A DNA stretch of 64,000 nt, from positions 248,001-312,000 of the forward strand of contig NZ_JARJHL010000003.1 of the NCBI RefSeq assembly GCF_029309835.1, written 5' to 3'. Under the pieces are notes generated by a model. The model searched no databases, was not told where the DNA came from, and worked only from the letters and a program-made list of their open reading frames with translations. Origin of the DNA: Paracoccus sp. DMF-8 (lineage in GTDB: Bacteria; Pseudomonadota; Alphaproteobacteria; Rhodobacterales; Rhodobacteraceae). Shown in pieces: positions 1 through 8,971 of the stretch. Position numbers and translations under genes: made by a program. Each line of letters begins with the position of its first letter. The stretch's first letter is position 1.

Positions 1-613
1 GTTCGACGAACCGCTGTCGAACCTCGATGCCAAGCTACGCGTCGAAATGCGCACCCAGATCAAGCGATTGCACCGGATGCTGCGCACCACGACCATCTAT
101 GTCACGCACGATCAGGTCGAGGCGATGACGCTGGCCGACCGCGTCGTCGTGCTGCGCAAGGGCGAAATCATCCAGCACGGCAAGCCGCTGGACCTGTATG
201 AACGGCCGAACTGCCGCTTTGTCGCGGAATTCATCGGCTCGCCGCAGATGAACATCCTGACCGGGCGGGCTGTATCCTCGGATCGCGGTGCGGCGGTCGA
301 ATTCGACGGCGGGGCGATTGCGCTGAACCAGTTGATCGCCCCCGCAGGCGCCGCGATCGACATCGGGTTGCGCCCCGAACATCTGCTGCCCTGCCCCGAG
401 GATCAGGCCGATTTCATCGTCGATGTCGATGTGCTGGAGGAACTGGGTTCCGACACGCTGGCGATCTGTTTTCTGAACGGGCGCGAACTGACCGTGCGCA
501 TCCCGGCCGAAGAAAGCCGCGACCTGCCTGTCCGCCTGCCCCTGCGATCTGAACGCAAACACCTGCATCTGTTCGACGCAGCCAGCGGCGCGCGGCTGGA
601 TTTCGTGGCATGA
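1..613 (+). CDS. Sugar ABC transporter ATP-binding protein (MalK/UgpC type), 5' end missing
   Basis: The gene enters the window already open, reading in frame from base 2. The first visible residues, FDEPLSNLDAKLR, are the Walker B and D-loop of an ABC ATPase, so the Walker A and signature motifs lie upstream. The H-loop VTHDQVEAMTLADR follows, then a C-terminal TOBE-like regulatory domain (GLRPEHL, about residues 120-200 of the visible part). This arrangement is typical of the CUT1 MalK/UgpC/MsmK ATPases that energise sugar or polyol import at the inner membrane. The stop overlaps the start of the downstream kinase by four bases (ATGA), so the two are translationally coupled and the transported sugar may be the kinase's pathway substrate. 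The specific sugar cannot be told from the sequence. Confidence 0.9.
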   Translation, partial: FDEPLSNLDAKLRVEMRTQIKRLHRMLRTTTIYVTHDQVEAMTLADRVVVLRKGEIIQHGKPLDLYERPNCRFVAEFIGSPQMNILTGRAVSSDRGAAVEFDGGAIALNQLIAPAGAAIDIGLRPEHLLPCPEDQADFIVDVDVLEELGSDTLAICFLNGRELTVRIPAEESRDLPVRLPLRSERKHLHLFDAASGARLDFVA

Positions 614-1536
614 GCCGGATCGCGGGGCTGCAACCCGGCCCCGTCCTTTCTCTGGGCGAGGCGATGCTGGAACTCAGCCCGCGCGGCGACGACCAGTGGC
701 GGATGGGGGTCGCGGGCGACACGCTGAACACCGCATGGTATCTGCGCGCGGCGCTGCCTGCGGCTTGGTCGGTGGGTTACCTGACCCGGCTTGGCAGCGA
801 TGCCTTTTCCGACCGGATCGCCGATTTCATCGCCGGTGCGGGCATCGACACCTCCGCGATATCGCGCGATCCGCAGCGCGGTTGTGGGCTTTACGCGATC
901 TCGCTGGTGAATGGCGAACGCAGCTTTACCTATTGGCGCGGCCAGTCGGCGGCGCGCCATCTGGCCGATGACCGCGACAGGCTGGCGCAGGCGCTGGCCC
1001 CGGCGCGGGTGATCTATCTGTCCGGCATCACGCTGGCGATCCTGACGGATCAGGGCCGCGAAAACCTGCTGGACCTGCTGCGCGCGCGGCCCAAGCATGT
1101 CGTGCTGGGTTTTGATCCGAACATCCGCCCGCGCCTATGGCCCGATCCCGAAACGATGCGCCAGACCCTGACCGCCGTTGCCGCGCTCAGCGATCTGATC
1201 CTGCCCAGCTTTGACGACGAATCGGCCCATTTCGGCGACTCCAGCCCCGAAGATACCCTGCACCGCTATCTGGACCACGGCGCGACCGAGGTGGTGGTCA
1301 AGAATGCCGGCGGCCCGATTCTGGCCGCCTCCGGCGCGGATCTGTTCCGCCACGACCCCGCGCCCGTCACGCCGATCGACAGCACCGGTGCGGGCGACAG
1401 CTTCAACGGCGGCTATCTGGCGGCGCGGCTGCAGGGGCAGACCGTCGATCACGCCCTGCGCGCGAGTGCCGGTCTGGCCGCCCGCGTCATCCGCCATCCC
1501 GGCGCGCTGATCCCGCTGGACCAGTTGACCGGCTGA
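610..1536 (+). CDS. kdgK: PfkB-family sugar kinase, probable 2-dehydro-3-deoxygluconokinase
   Basis: This 308-residue ribokinase-fold protein has the N-terminal PfkB pattern (LGEAMLELSPRG, residues 15-26, then GDTLNTAWYLRAAL) and the C-terminal signature DSTGAGDSFNGG (residues 257-268). Asp263 is the expected catalytic base and the GAGD loop forms the anion hole. The overall pattern best fits KDG kinases, which phosphorylate 2-keto-3-deoxygluconate in hexuronate or Entner-Doudoroff catabolism. Fructokinase or another ketose-acid kinase remains possible. The start ATG overlaps the stop of the sugar ABC ATPase by four bases, which places the kinase last in a sugar uptake and catabolism operon. 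Confidence 0.82.
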   Translation: MSRIAGLQPGPVLSLGEAMLELSPRGDDQWRMGVAGDTLNTAWYLRAALPAAWSVGYLTRLGSDAFSDRIADFIAGAGIDTSAISRDPQRGCGLYAISLVNGERSFTYWRGQSAARHLADDRDRLAQALAPARVIYLSGITLAILTDQGRENLLDLLRARPKHVVLGFDPNIRPRLWPDPETMRQTLTAVAALSDLILPSFDDESAHFGDSSPEDTLHRYLDHGATEVVVKNAGGPILAASGADLFRHDPAPVTPIDSTGAGDSFNGGYLAARLQGQTVDHALRASAGLAARVIRHPGALIPLDQLTG

Positions 1537-1577
1537 CGCCATCCCGCCTGTCTGACGGCCGGATCCGCAGATGGCAG

Positions 1578-1608
1578 AAAAACACCCGGCCAGAGATCTG
1601 ACCGGGTG
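1578..1608 (-). terminator. Intrinsic terminator of the DEAD-box helicase gene
   Basis: A 7-bp perfect stem (CACCCGG at 1583-1589 with CCGGGTG at 1602-1608) is followed, reading the minus strand, by a run of five T (plus-strand A at 1578-1582). It lies just beyond the helicase stop codon at 1620 and fits a Rho-independent terminator for that gene. The kinase transcript arriving on the other strand would also cross the hairpin but finds no U-tract. Confidence 0.75.
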
Positions 1609-1619
1609 CCTGAAATCGC

Positions 1620-3767
1620 TTAGCTGCGCGCCTTGGGACGGCGCGGGGCGGCATTGCCGCCGCTGCCACGACGGGGGGCGGGGCCGCGCGATTCGGGCTT
1701 TCCCCCCGCAGGTTTCGTCCCGGCAGGTTTGGCGCCCGCGCGCGGCTTGCCCTTGGCGACAAAAGGTTTTCCGTCGCGCGCGGGCGCATCCTTGCGGCTC
1801 TTGGCGGCCTTTTCCTCGGCGCTCCACCGCGCTTTCTTGCGCGGGGCATCGCTATCGTCAGGCGTCCAGCCTTTGGCCGGGGCCTCATCCGCCGCGACTG
1901 CGGATTTGCGCGGCTTGGGGAACGGCTTGTCGCCAAATCTTGCGCCGAATGTCTCGCCGAATTCCTGCTGCGGCGTTTCGGCGGATTTCCCGGCGTATTT
2001 GCGCGGCGATTTCGCCCCGTCTTTCTTTGGGACGTCTTTCCTTGCGCCATCCCTTTTCGGGAATTCGCGCTTGGCAAAGCCCAGTTCCGCCCCATCCTCG
2101 GACGCGCGGGCCGGGGATTTCGCGTAAGGTTTCCCGCCCGGTTTCGGGCCACGCGGCGCCGAGGGGCGCGGTCCCGAGGGACGATCCAGCGAGGGCACGC
2201 CATTCAGGCGGCGCATCAGCAATTCCGGCTCGATTTCAACCAGATCGCCAAAGCGATGCGCTTCGGCGACAGCGATCTGGACAAAGGTTTCATCCTCGCG
2301 GATGCGGATCGCGCCAATGGAATCGCGGGTGATCTGGCCCGCCTCGCAGATCTTGGGCAGCAGCCAGCGCGCCTCTGCCCGGCCGGTATGGCCGACCGAC
2401 AGGGTGAACCAGACCGATCTGCCGAATTCGCGGGGCGCGCGCGGGGCGGCCTCGGACATGGGGGCGCTGTCGGTCAGTTCCTCGGGGGGCGGGCGGCCTT
2501 CGCGCCACAGTTGCACGAATGCGGCGGCGACCTGTTCGGGACCGACGCGCGCCAGCAGGTCCTGCGCGATGGTCATGTCGTCCAGCGCCGTGGTCAGCGC
2601 GGGATGGTCCAGCATCCGCACGTCGTCGCGGGCGCTGACCTCTTCCGCCGAAGGGGCCTTGCCCCATTCGGCAACGACCTTGGCGCCTTGCAGCAGGCGC
2701 TGCGCCTTTTTGTAGTCGGCAGGTGTGACGATCAGCGCCGAAACGCCCTTGGCCCCGGCGCGGCCCGTGCGGCCCGAACGGTGCAGCAGCGTTTCGTAAT
2801 TGGTCGGCAGATCGGCATGGATCACCAGTTCCAGCCCCGGCAGGTCGATGCCGCGCGCGGCGACATCGGTCGCGATACAGACCCGCGCGCGCCCGTCGCG
2901 CAACGCCTGCAGCGCATGGGTGCGTTCCTGCTGCGACAATTCCCCGGACAGGGCCACGACGCGGAACCCGCGATTGCCCATCCGGGCCAGCAGATGGCTG
3001 ACATTGGCGCGCGTCTTGCAAAACACGATGGCCGTGCGCGCCTCGTAATAGCGCAGCAGGTTGAAGATCGCATTTTCACGATCGCGCACCGCAATCGACA
3101 GGGCGCGATAGGCGATATCGCCATGCTGGCGCGCCTCGCCCATGGCGGCGATGCGCAGGCTGTCGCGCTGGAAATCGCGGGCCAGTTTTTCGATCGCACC
3201 CGGCACGGTCGCCGAAAACATCAGCGTGCGGCGCGATTCGGGGGCGGCCTGCAGGATCGCCTCCAGATCCTCGCGGAAACCCAGATCCAGCATCTCATCG
3301 GCTTCGTCCAGCACCGCGACGCGCAGCGCCGACAGGTCCAGCGCACCGCGTTCGATATGGTCGCGCAGACGACCGGGCGTGCCCACGACGATATGCGCGC
3401 CACGGGCCAGCGCCCGGCGTTCGGTGCGGTAATCCATGCCGCCGACGCAGGTCGCGATCCGCGCCCCGGTCGAGGCATAGAGCCAGCCCAGTTCCGCCGC
3501 GACCTGCAGCGCCAGTTCGCGCGTCGGCGCAATCGCCAGCGCCAGCGGCGGGGTGTCGTCGGGCAGCGTGTCGCCATCAGCCAGCAATTCCGGCGCGGCG
3601 GCGATGCCAAAGGCCACGGTCTTGCCCGAGCCGGTCTGCGCCGACACCAGCAGGTCGCGCCCAAGCGCATCGGTATTCAGGACCGCCTGCTGAACGGCGG
3701 TCAAATTTTCATAGCCACGGGCGGCCAATGCGGCGGCCAGCGGCGCGGCGATCTGGGTGTTGGTCAT
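1620..3767 (-). CDS. DEAD-box ATP-dependent RNA helicase with DbpA-like domain and basic tail
   Basis: This is a 715-residue DEAD-box helicase. In order: AQTGSGKT (Walker A, 43-50), PTRELAL (81-87), TPGR (130-133), DEAD (154-157) and SAT (185-187). The helicase C-terminal motifs IATDVAARGID and HRSGRTGRAG follow. Next comes a DbpA-type RNA-binding domain (around GRAEARWLLPKICEAG), then about 200 residues of Lys/Arg/Pro/Ala-rich low-complexity tail. DbpA/DeaD helicases remodel RNA in ribosome assembly, translation initiation or cold adaptation. The start is the ATG at 3767 (MTNTQIAAPL); the frame extends 19 codons further upstream, but that part resembles non-coding sequence. It is monocistronic and followed by its own terminator. 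Confidence 0.92.
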   Translation of the reverse strand: MTNTQIAAPLAAALAARGYENLTAVQQAVLNTDALGRDLLVSAQTGSGKTVAFGIAAAPELLADGDTLPDDTPPLALAIAPTRELALQVAAELGWLYASTGARIATCVGGMDYRTERRALARGAHIVVGTPGRLRDHIERGALDLSALRVAVLDEADEMLDLGFREDLEAILQAAPESRRTLMFSATVPGAIEKLARDFQRDSLRIAAMGEARQHGDIAYRALSIAVRDRENAIFNLLRYYEARTAIVFCKTRANVSHLLARMGNRGFRVVALSGELSQQERTHALQALRDGRARVCIATDVAARGIDLPGLELVIHADLPTNYETLLHRSGRTGRAGAKGVSALIVTPADYKKAQRLLQGAKVVAEWGKAPSAEEVSARDDVRMLDHPALTTALDDMTIAQDLLARVGPEQVAAAFVQLWREGRPPPEELTDSAPMSEAAPRAPREFGRSVWFTLSVGHTGRAEARWLLPKICEAGQITRDSIGAIRIREDETFVQIAVAEAHRFGDLVEIEPELLMRRLNGVPSLDRPSGPRPSAPRGPKPGGKPYAKSPARASEDGAELGFAKREFPKRDGARKDVPKKDGAKSPRKYAGKSAETPQQEFGETFGARFGDKPFPKPRKSAVAADEAPAKGWTPDDSDAPRKKARWSAEEKAAKSRKDAPARDGKPFVAKGKPRAGAKPAGTKPAGGKPESRGPAPRRGSGGNAAPRRPKARS

Positions 3768-4007
3768 GTCATTCTGCCTGGAGGGGGCACAGGGCCCGCG
3801 TTGACGGCCCGTTCCTGCCAACACGCGAAACCATCACCCGCGCATCCCGAAATAGCCGATTGGTTGCCATAGCGCCCCCTTGTGGCAGAGTCAAAGCGGT
3901 TCCTGCGCTGGCAACCTCGCGTCACGGCCGCGCCATCTGGTTGGCCGGATCGTTCCCGCCAACCGGCTTTGGCGCTCGAAGCAGGCCGCACCCCCGGCGC
4001 GACCCTG

Positions 4008-4634
4008 TCAGCCCAGCAGACGGTTCAGCGTCGCCAGCGCCTTTTCGGGGTCTTCCTGATAGCCGATCAGGCCGGAAAAATTCCCCTTGGCATCGAACAG
4101 CAGGACCATGGCGGAATGGTCCATGGAATAGCTTTCGCCATCTTCGGACGGGACCTTGCGGGCAAAGATGCGAAAGGCCTTCAGCGCCTTTTGCGTTTCC
4201 TCGACCGAACCGGTGACGCCCTGCACACCCGGCACCCAGGACACATAATCCCCAAGGATTTCAGGCGTGTCGCGTTCCGGATCGACGGTGACGAAATAGA
4301 CGCGCAGGTCCTTGCCGCCTTCTCCCAGTTGTTCCTGCCAGGACAGGATATCGCCAAGCGTCGTCGGGCAGACATCCGGGCAATGGGTAAAGCCGAAGAA
4401 CACGGCCGAGGGCTGGCCCTTCAGCGTGTCTTCGGTAAAGGCCGCGCCGTCGGTGGTTTGCAGCGCATATTCGCCATGACCCAGATCCATCGGCCCAAAG
4501 GCCGCATTCTGTGCCTGCAGGCGCGGCTGGATCAGCGTGAACCATGCCAGCACGGCCAGCGCAATCACGACCAGCCCCCAAAGCGCCAGGCGCAGCCTGA
4601 CAAGGCTGGGGTTCTTATCCGTGGGTTTCGCCAT
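4008..4634 (-). CDS. SCO1/SenC/PrrC family copper chaperone
   Basis: This 208-residue protein has one N-terminal membrane anchor (about residues 13-33) and a periplasmic thioredoxin-like domain. The copper-binding CPDVC motif has Cys85 and Cys89, and the distal ligand is His173 (MDHSAM). SCO proteins deliver copper to the CuA site of cytochrome c oxidase or act as thiol-redox partners. The ATG at 4634 lies one base beyond the stop of the PCu(A)C gene, and AAAGGGG sits upstream, which favours this start over an ATG 13 codons earlier. With DUF2946 and PCu(A)C it forms a three-gene oxidase-maturation operon. Confidence 0.92.
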   Translation of the reverse strand: MAKPTDKNPSLVRLRLALWGLVVIALAVLAWFTLIQPRLQAQNAAFGPMDLGHGEYALQTTDGAAFTEDTLKGQPSAVFFGFTHCPDVCPTTLGDILSWQEQLGEGGKDLRVYFVTVDPERDTPEILGDYVSWVPGVQGVTGSVEETQKALKAFRIFARKVPSEDGESYSMDHSAMVLLFDAKGNFSGLIGYQEDPEKALATLNRLLG

Positions 4635-4635
4635 C

Positions 4636-5157
4636 TTAATGCGCCCCTTTCTGGTCATGGCCGCCGCGGGCATTCATCGGGCCGACGGTCAGCGGAATTT
4701 CGATTTCCCCCGATTTTTCAAAGCTCAGGGTGACGGGGATGGTTTCGCCTTCGGTCAGGGGACCGGTCAGGCCGAAAAACATCAGATGCAGCCCGCCGGG
4801 CTTCAGCTCGACCGTTTCCCCCGCGCCGATGGGCAGGCCATCGGGCAGTTCGCGCATCTGCATGACATCGTCCTGCATCGCCATTTCATGGATCTCGACC
4901 CGCTCTGCGATGGGCGATGCGGCCGCGACCAGCCGGTCATCCGCGCCCGCATTGGCGATGGTGACAAAGCCGCCCGCCACCGGCGCGCGGGGCGGGGTGG
5001 CGCGGGTATAGGCACTGCTGATCGTCAGATCGCCAAGGGTGGCGGCATCCTGATGCGCGGCATGAGGGGTATGTTCGCCATCGTGATCGGCCAGCGCGGG
5101 CAGGCCGGGCAGCAGGGTCAGCGCCGCGATCGTCGCGGCAAGATATCGGGTTTTCAT
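4636..5157 (-). CDS. Periplasmic copper chaperone PCu(A)C
   Basis: This 173-residue secreted protein begins with a signal peptide (about residues 1-23, ending LPALA-DH) and a His-rich mature N terminus (HDGEHTPHAAHQ). The diagnostic copper site H-x10-M-x22-H-x-M is present: His90, Met101, His124 and Met126. PCu(A)C proteins bind Cu(I) in the periplasm and pass it to SCO or directly to the CuA centre of cytochrome oxidase. The mature protein ends GGHDQKGAH, possibly an additional metal-binding tail. The gene lies between a DUF2946 gene and the SCO gene in the same direction, a standard copper-delivery arrangement. Confidence 0.92.
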   Translation of the reverse strand: MKTRYLAATIAALTLLPGLPALADHDGEHTPHAAHQDAATLGDLTISSAYTRATPPRAPVAGGFVTIANAGADDRLVAAASPIAERVEIHEMAMQDDVMQMRELPDGLPIGAGETVELKPGGLHLMFFGLTGPLTEGETIPVTLSFEKSGEIEIPLTVGPMNARGGHDQKGAH

Positions 5158-5208
5158 GGCATGTCCTGTCTGTCGAAAGATTGAAACGGGGCACGGCCCC
5201 GGCTTCGA

Positions 5209-5592
5209 TCAGGCGACAGGCGGGCCACGCGCCAGCGCAATGGGAATATCCGTCTGGCGCGACAGCGCGCCGGGGGCGATCATCCGGCGCAGGGTGATTT
5301 CGGCCTGCGCGGGTTGGGGCGGCCAGCCCGCCCGCATCTCGATCAGCGGCTGGCCATGTGCGATCCATTGGCAAAGGTCGGGCGCCTTGCGGCCCGATCC
5401 CGGCGCATCCTGCGTCGCCGGCGCGACGCTGCCATCCGCCGCCATCAGCATCGGCACCGGGCTGCCGTCGATGCACAGAACCACCGCCACGCGGTCATCC
5501 GGCCCCGCCGTCAGCATGGTCCCCTGCGCAATCAGCGAGGCCATCAGGAAGGGCAGCAGCGCCAGCACACACCACAGCCGACGCCCGCGCAA
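5209..5592 (-). CDS. DUF2946 family membrane-anchored protein
   Basis: The gene encodes about 127 residues with an N-terminal hydrophobic segment (LWCVLALLPFLMASLIAQG). The Cys-containing motifs VVLCIDG and LCQWIAHGQPLI match DUF2946, a family of unknown function found beside copper-handling genes. I chose a TTG start at 5592 because the frame upstream (back to 5802) is Arg-rich and looks non-coding, and because 127 residues is near the family's usual length. The ATG at 5721 is the alternative. The start codon is the least certain part of this call. The gene is first in the operon with PCu(A)C and SCO, so a role in copper acquisition or oxidase assembly is likely but unproven. Confidence 0.65.
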   Translation of the reverse strand: MRGRRLWCVLALLPFLMASLIAQGTMLTAGPDDRVAVVLCIDGSPVPMLMAADGSVAPATQDAPGSGRKAPDLCQWIAHGQPLIEMRAGWPPQPAQAEITLRRMIAPGALSRQTDIPIALARGPPVA

Positions 5593-5931
5593 AGCGCCTG
5601 CGCGGCTTATCCTTCTGGTTCTGTTGCGGTGGCGGAAAGCCAAATCCCCTGCCCCATCATGCCCCCTGTATTCTGTTGCAGGGATTGGCCGCAAAGGAAA
5701 GGCCCGTGGCCCTGTCGCCATTGTCGCAGGCCCGTGCAAGCGAGCCGCCAGCAAGCGCGCGCAGGCCGATGCCGGGATCAGCAGCCTGTCGTCACGGTTC
5801 ACCTGCCGGGATCAAAGCCACCCTTGCGGAAAGATCGGCGCCCGGCTGCGCAGACCCGACACCCGACAGCCGGACCCCAAAGGCCCGACCACCGGATTTA
5901 CCGAAACGCCGGACGACGCGCGCGCCGGCCC
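5593..5931. other. Intergenic region between the ABC ATPase and copper genes
   Basis: This stretch separates the end of the minus-strand hut/ABC unit from the DUF2946 gene. It must hold the promoter of the copper operon, but I see no convincing -35/-10 pair. I also see no hairpin with a U-tract that would terminate the ABC ATPase transcript. If DUF2946 starts at 5721 instead of 5592, the gap shrinks to about 210 bases. Confidence 0.4.
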
Positions 5932-6708
5932 CTAGAAGCTGTTGCGTTCGTGATAGGTGCGCAGAAAGCCCTGAATGCGGGGGTCTTCGGGGGAATGCAG
6001 GATGCGGGACGGTTCGTCCACCGCGACCAGTTCGCCCTTTTCCATAAAGGCCACGCGGTCGGCGACATGGGCGGCGAAACCCATTTCATGGGTGACGACG
6101 ACCATGGTCATGCCCTCGGCCGCCAGCGCCTTCATGACGTTCAGGACCTCGCCCACCAGTTCGGGGTCCAGTGCGCTGGTCGGTTCGTCGAACAGCATCA
6201 GTTTCGGTTCCATCGCAATCGCGCGGGCAATCGCCACGCGCTGTTGCTGGCCGCCCGACAGGCGCAGCGGGTGGTTGCCCATCTTGTCGGCCAGACCGAC
6301 CTTGCGCAGCGCCTCGGTCGCGCGGGATTCGGCCTCGGATTTCGACAGGCCACGCACGCGGACCAGACCTTCGGCGACGTTTTGCAGCGCGGTCATATGC
6401 GGCCACAGGTTGAACTGCTGGAACACCATGCCGATGGACCGGCGCATCTCGCGCAGCTTGGCGCCGCGCATCTTGCGCCCGCCGGGGGATTCGTAGCCGA
6501 TCAACTGGTCGTCGATGCGGATTTCGCCCGCGTCATATTCCTCCAGAAAGTTGATGCAGCGCAGCAGGGTCGATTTGCCGGACCCGGACGGGCCGATCAG
6601 GCAGGTCACCTTGCCCGGCAGCACATCCATGCTGACCTTTTTCAGCGCGTGGAACGGGCCATAGAACTTGTCGACCTGACGGATCTGGACAGAGGAGGCT
6701 TGCACCAT
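5932..6708 (-). CDS. Polar amino-acid ABC transporter ATP-binding protein (HisP/GlnQ type)
   Basis: This 258-residue ABC ATPase has Walker [10 protein letters not shown], the Q-loop [10 protein letters not shown], signature LSGGQQQR, Walker [15 protein letters not shown] and H-loop [10 protein letters not shown]. The PTSALDPEL and HEMGFA forms are typical of the PAAT family, which imports histidine, glutamine or arginine. It is the last gene of a minus-strand unit, two bases after the inner permease gene. Co-transcription with hut genes suggests the substrate is histidine, urocanate or a related imidazole compound, but the sequence alone does not fix specificity. Confidence 0.93.
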   Translation of the reverse strand: MVQASSVQIRQVDKFYGPFHALKKVSMDVLPGKVTCLIGPSGSGKSTLLRCINFLEEYDAGEIRIDDQLIGYESPGGRKMRGAKLREMRRSIGMVFQQFNLWPHMTALQNVAEGLVRVRGLSKSEAESRATEALRKVGLADKMGNHPLRLSGGQQQRVAIARAIAMEPKLMLFDEPTSALDPELVGEVLNVMKALAAEGMTMVVVTHEMGFAAHVADRVAFMEKGELVAVDEPSRILHSPEDPRIQGFLRTYHERNSF

Positions 6709-6710
6709 GG

Positions 6711-7373
6711 TTACGGCCTTTCAAGCAGGTGGCGGGTGACGCGGCTTTCCAGCCTGCGCCCCACGCGCGAGATGGTTTCGACCAGCAGCCAGAAGAACAG
6801 CGCCAGCACCAGATTGGCTTCCAGATAGCGGAAGGTTTCGGTGGACATGCGATTCACCTGATACATCAGTTCGGGCACGGTGATGATCGACAGGATCACC
6901 GTTTCCTTGGTCAGGATGATAGAAAAATTGATCAGCGCGGGCAGCGCCGACACCAGCCCAAGCGGCAGCAGGATGCGGCGGATGATGGTCGGTTCGGACA
7001 TGCCGATGGCGCGCGCGGCCTCGATCTGGCCAAGCGGCACGGCACGGAAACCGGAACGAAAGATTTCCGCGAAATAGGGGCTGCCATAGACCGTCAGGCC
7101 TAGAATGCCCGCCGGCAGCGCGTCCAGCCGCAGCCCGATCAGCGGACCGCCGTAATACAGCACGAAAAGCTGGACCAGAAAGGGCGTGCCGCGGATGATT
7201 TCGATATAGATCTGGATCAGCCAGCGCAGCGGGGCCGGGGCGTAACGCTGGATCAGCGCGATGACCAGCCCAAGCGCCATGGAAAACACCGTGCCCAACA
7301 GCCAGCACAGCACCGTGACGCCAAAGCCGCGCAGCAGCATCGGGCCGTATTGTTCGAAAATCTGCCACTCCAT
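6711..7373 (-). CDS. Polar amino-acid ABC transporter permease (HisM/GlnP type)
   Basis: This 220-residue inner-membrane permease has several transmembrane helices and the PAAT coupling region ([21 protein letters not shown] followed by RAIG), which docks on the ATPase. The start is the ATG at 7373 ([10 protein letters not shown]), which shares one base with the stop of the preceding permease gene (TGATG), so translation is coupled. The longer frame upstream of this ATG only shadows the neighbouring permease. It pairs with that permease as a heterodimeric channel. Confidence 0.92.
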   Translation of the reverse strand: MEWQIFEQYGPMLLRGFGVTVLCWLLGTVFSMALGLVIALIQRYAPAPLRWLIQIYIEIIRGTPFLVQLFVLYYGGPLIGLRLDALPAGILGLTVYGSPYFAEIFRSGFRAVPLGQIEAARAIGMSEPTIIRRILLPLGLVSALPALINFSIILTKETVILSIITVPELMYQVNRMSTETFRYLEANLVLALFFWLLVETISRVGRRLESRVTRHLLERP

Positions 7374-8020
7374 CACACGGCCATCCTGTTTTCGAGATAG
7401 CGGCCAATGGCGGCAAGGGTCAGGTTGATCGCCAGATAGATGCAGGCGGCGGCCAGATAGACCTCCATCGGGCGGAAGGTGGTGGCGGCCTGCGCCTGAC
7501 TGGCGCGGGTGATTTCCATGATGCCGACGATCGACACCAGCGAGGACGCCTTGACCAGCAGGATCAGTTCGTTGACCAGCGCGGGCAGCGACATGACCAC
7601 GGCCTGCGGCAGGATCACGCGGGTCCAGACGGTGGTGGGCGCCATGCCGATGGCCTGCGCGGCCTCGGTCTGGCCCTTGGGCAGTGCGGCGATGGCGCCG
7701 CGCCAGATTTCGGAAATATAGGCGCTGGCGCAGATGCCGACGCTGATGACGGCGGCGGCAATCGCCGGGACGTTCACCCCGATCACCGGCAGCAGGTAAT
7801 ACATCAAGAGCAGCTGGACCAGCAGCGGCACACCGCGCAGGAAACTGACCCACAACCCGCCAAAACCGCGCAGAACCGGGTTTGACGACATCCGCGCCGC
7901 ACAGATCAGCGCACCGATCACCAGCCCAAGCGCAATGCCCAGACCCGAGACCAGCAGCGTATAGCGCGCGGCCATGGCCAGCGGCGCGAAGCTGTCAAGA
8001 AAGGTCGATACCGAAAACAT
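7373..8020 (-). CDS. Polar amino-acid ABC transporter permease (HisQ/GlnP type)
   Basis: This permease of about 215 residues begins MFSVSTFLDSFAPLAMAARY. It shows the PAAT permease signature (SAYISEIWRGAIAALPKGQ then TEAAQAIGM) and hydrophobic helices throughout. The ATG at 8020 is preferred because a GGGGG run precedes it by a few bases. An ATG at 8032 is an alternative, and the frame further upstream is Arg-rich and looks non-coding. It lies between the binding-protein gene (67-base gap) and the second permease (one-base overlap). Confidence 0.9.
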   Translation of the reverse strand: MFSVSTFLDSFAPLAMAARYTLLVSGLGIALGLVIGALICAARMSSNPVLRGFGGLWVSFLRGVPLLVQLLLMYYLLPVIGVNVPAIAAAVISVGICASAYISEIWRGAIAALPKGQTEAAQAIGMAPTTVWTRVILPQAVVMSLPALVNELILLVKASSLVSIVGIMEITRASQAQAATTFRPMEVYLAAACIYLAINLTLAAIGRYLENRMAV

Positions 8021-8087
8021 GTGCCCCCGCATCAGGATGGCTGTGTCGGAACAGCGGGCGAGAGGAACCCCCGCCCGCCGGGGTGTA

Positions 8088-8909
8088 TCAGTTCGTCGGA
8101 ACTTCGCGCGGCAGTTCGGTGTAGCTGCCCAGCCATTTTTCCTGGATCGCCTGAACCCGGCCGTCATCGGTCATTTTCAGCAGCGCGTCGTTGATCGCGG
8201 CGGCAAAGCTGTCGCTGTCGGCGTCCTTGCGCAGAACCCATGCGAAATAGGTCGGCTGGCCGAAGCTGGCGGGTTCGAACAGGGCAAAGCTCTCGCCCCG
8301 GTTTTTCACCAGATAGGTCAGGTTCGGCAGCGAACCGGCCACGGCGTCCAGACGGCCCGCCGCCAGATCGGCGTAAGCCTCGTCGGTGGTGCCGTATTCC
8401 TTGATATTGATGCCGCCCAGTTCCTGGCCGTAAGCCTCAAGCTGGCGGAATTGCGCGGTGCCCTGCTGGACGCCGACGGTCTTGCCCTTGATATCCTCGG
8501 GCTTGTTCAGATCGGCATTGGCAGCGGCCTTGACCAGCGACACGGTCGCGTCGGCAATCGGCAGGGTGAAGGTGTAGCGGTCCAGACGTTCCGGGGTGAC
8601 CGTCACGGGGGCGATCACGATATCGAATTTCTTGACCTCAAGCCCCGGCAGCTCGGCAGGCCAGGGGATGTCCTGATACAGCGGCTCGACCCCGATTTCC
8701 TTGGAAACCTCGTCGAACAGGTCCTTGGTCATGCCTTCGTAGGTGCCGTTGTTCAGCATGTCGAAGGGCGCGTAATGCATATCGGTCGCGGTGACGATCT
8801 TGCCCGCCGCCTTGATGTCGGCAAGCTGGTCGGCGGATGCGGCAACGCCCGTCAGACCAAGGGCTGCAAGGCCAAGGGCCGCCGCCTTGAAGGTGTTGTG
8901 AAAGCTCAT
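8088..8909 (-). CDS. Periplasmic amino-acid-binding protein of the hut-linked ABC transporter
   Basis: This is a 273-residue family-3 solute-binding protein. It has a signal peptide (about residues 1-25, ending VAASA-DQ) and an SBP_bac_3 core (IVTATDMHYAPFDM; YEGMTKDLFDEVSKEIG; FDIVIAPVTVTPER; VGVQQGTAQ). It would deliver a polar amino acid or related ligand to the two permeases downstream. The ATG at 8909 has a good ribosome-binding site (GGAG, seven bases away). It starts 62 bases after the stop of hutU, so it may be co-transcribed with the hut genes. Histidine is the obvious candidate ligand; urocanate or imidazolepropionate are possible given the operon. Confidence 0.9.
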   Translation of the reverse strand: MSFHNTFKAAALGLAALGLTGVAASADQLADIKAAGKIVTATDMHYAPFDMLNNGTYEGMTKDLFDEVSKEIGVEPLYQDIPWPAELPGLEVKKFDIVIAPVTVTPERLDRYTFTLPIADATVSLVKAAANADLNKPEDIKGKTVGVQQGTAQFRQLEAYGQELGGINIKEYGTTDEAYADLAAGRLDAVAGSLPNLTYLVKNRGESFALFEPASFGQPTYFAWVLRKDADSDSFAAAINDALLKMTDDGRVQAIQEKWLGSYTELPREVPTN

Positions 8910-8971
8910 GTCAGTCTCCGTTGTTGGACGATTGCGGGCGCGCCCTGGCACGGGCTGGCGCGCCCTTATGT

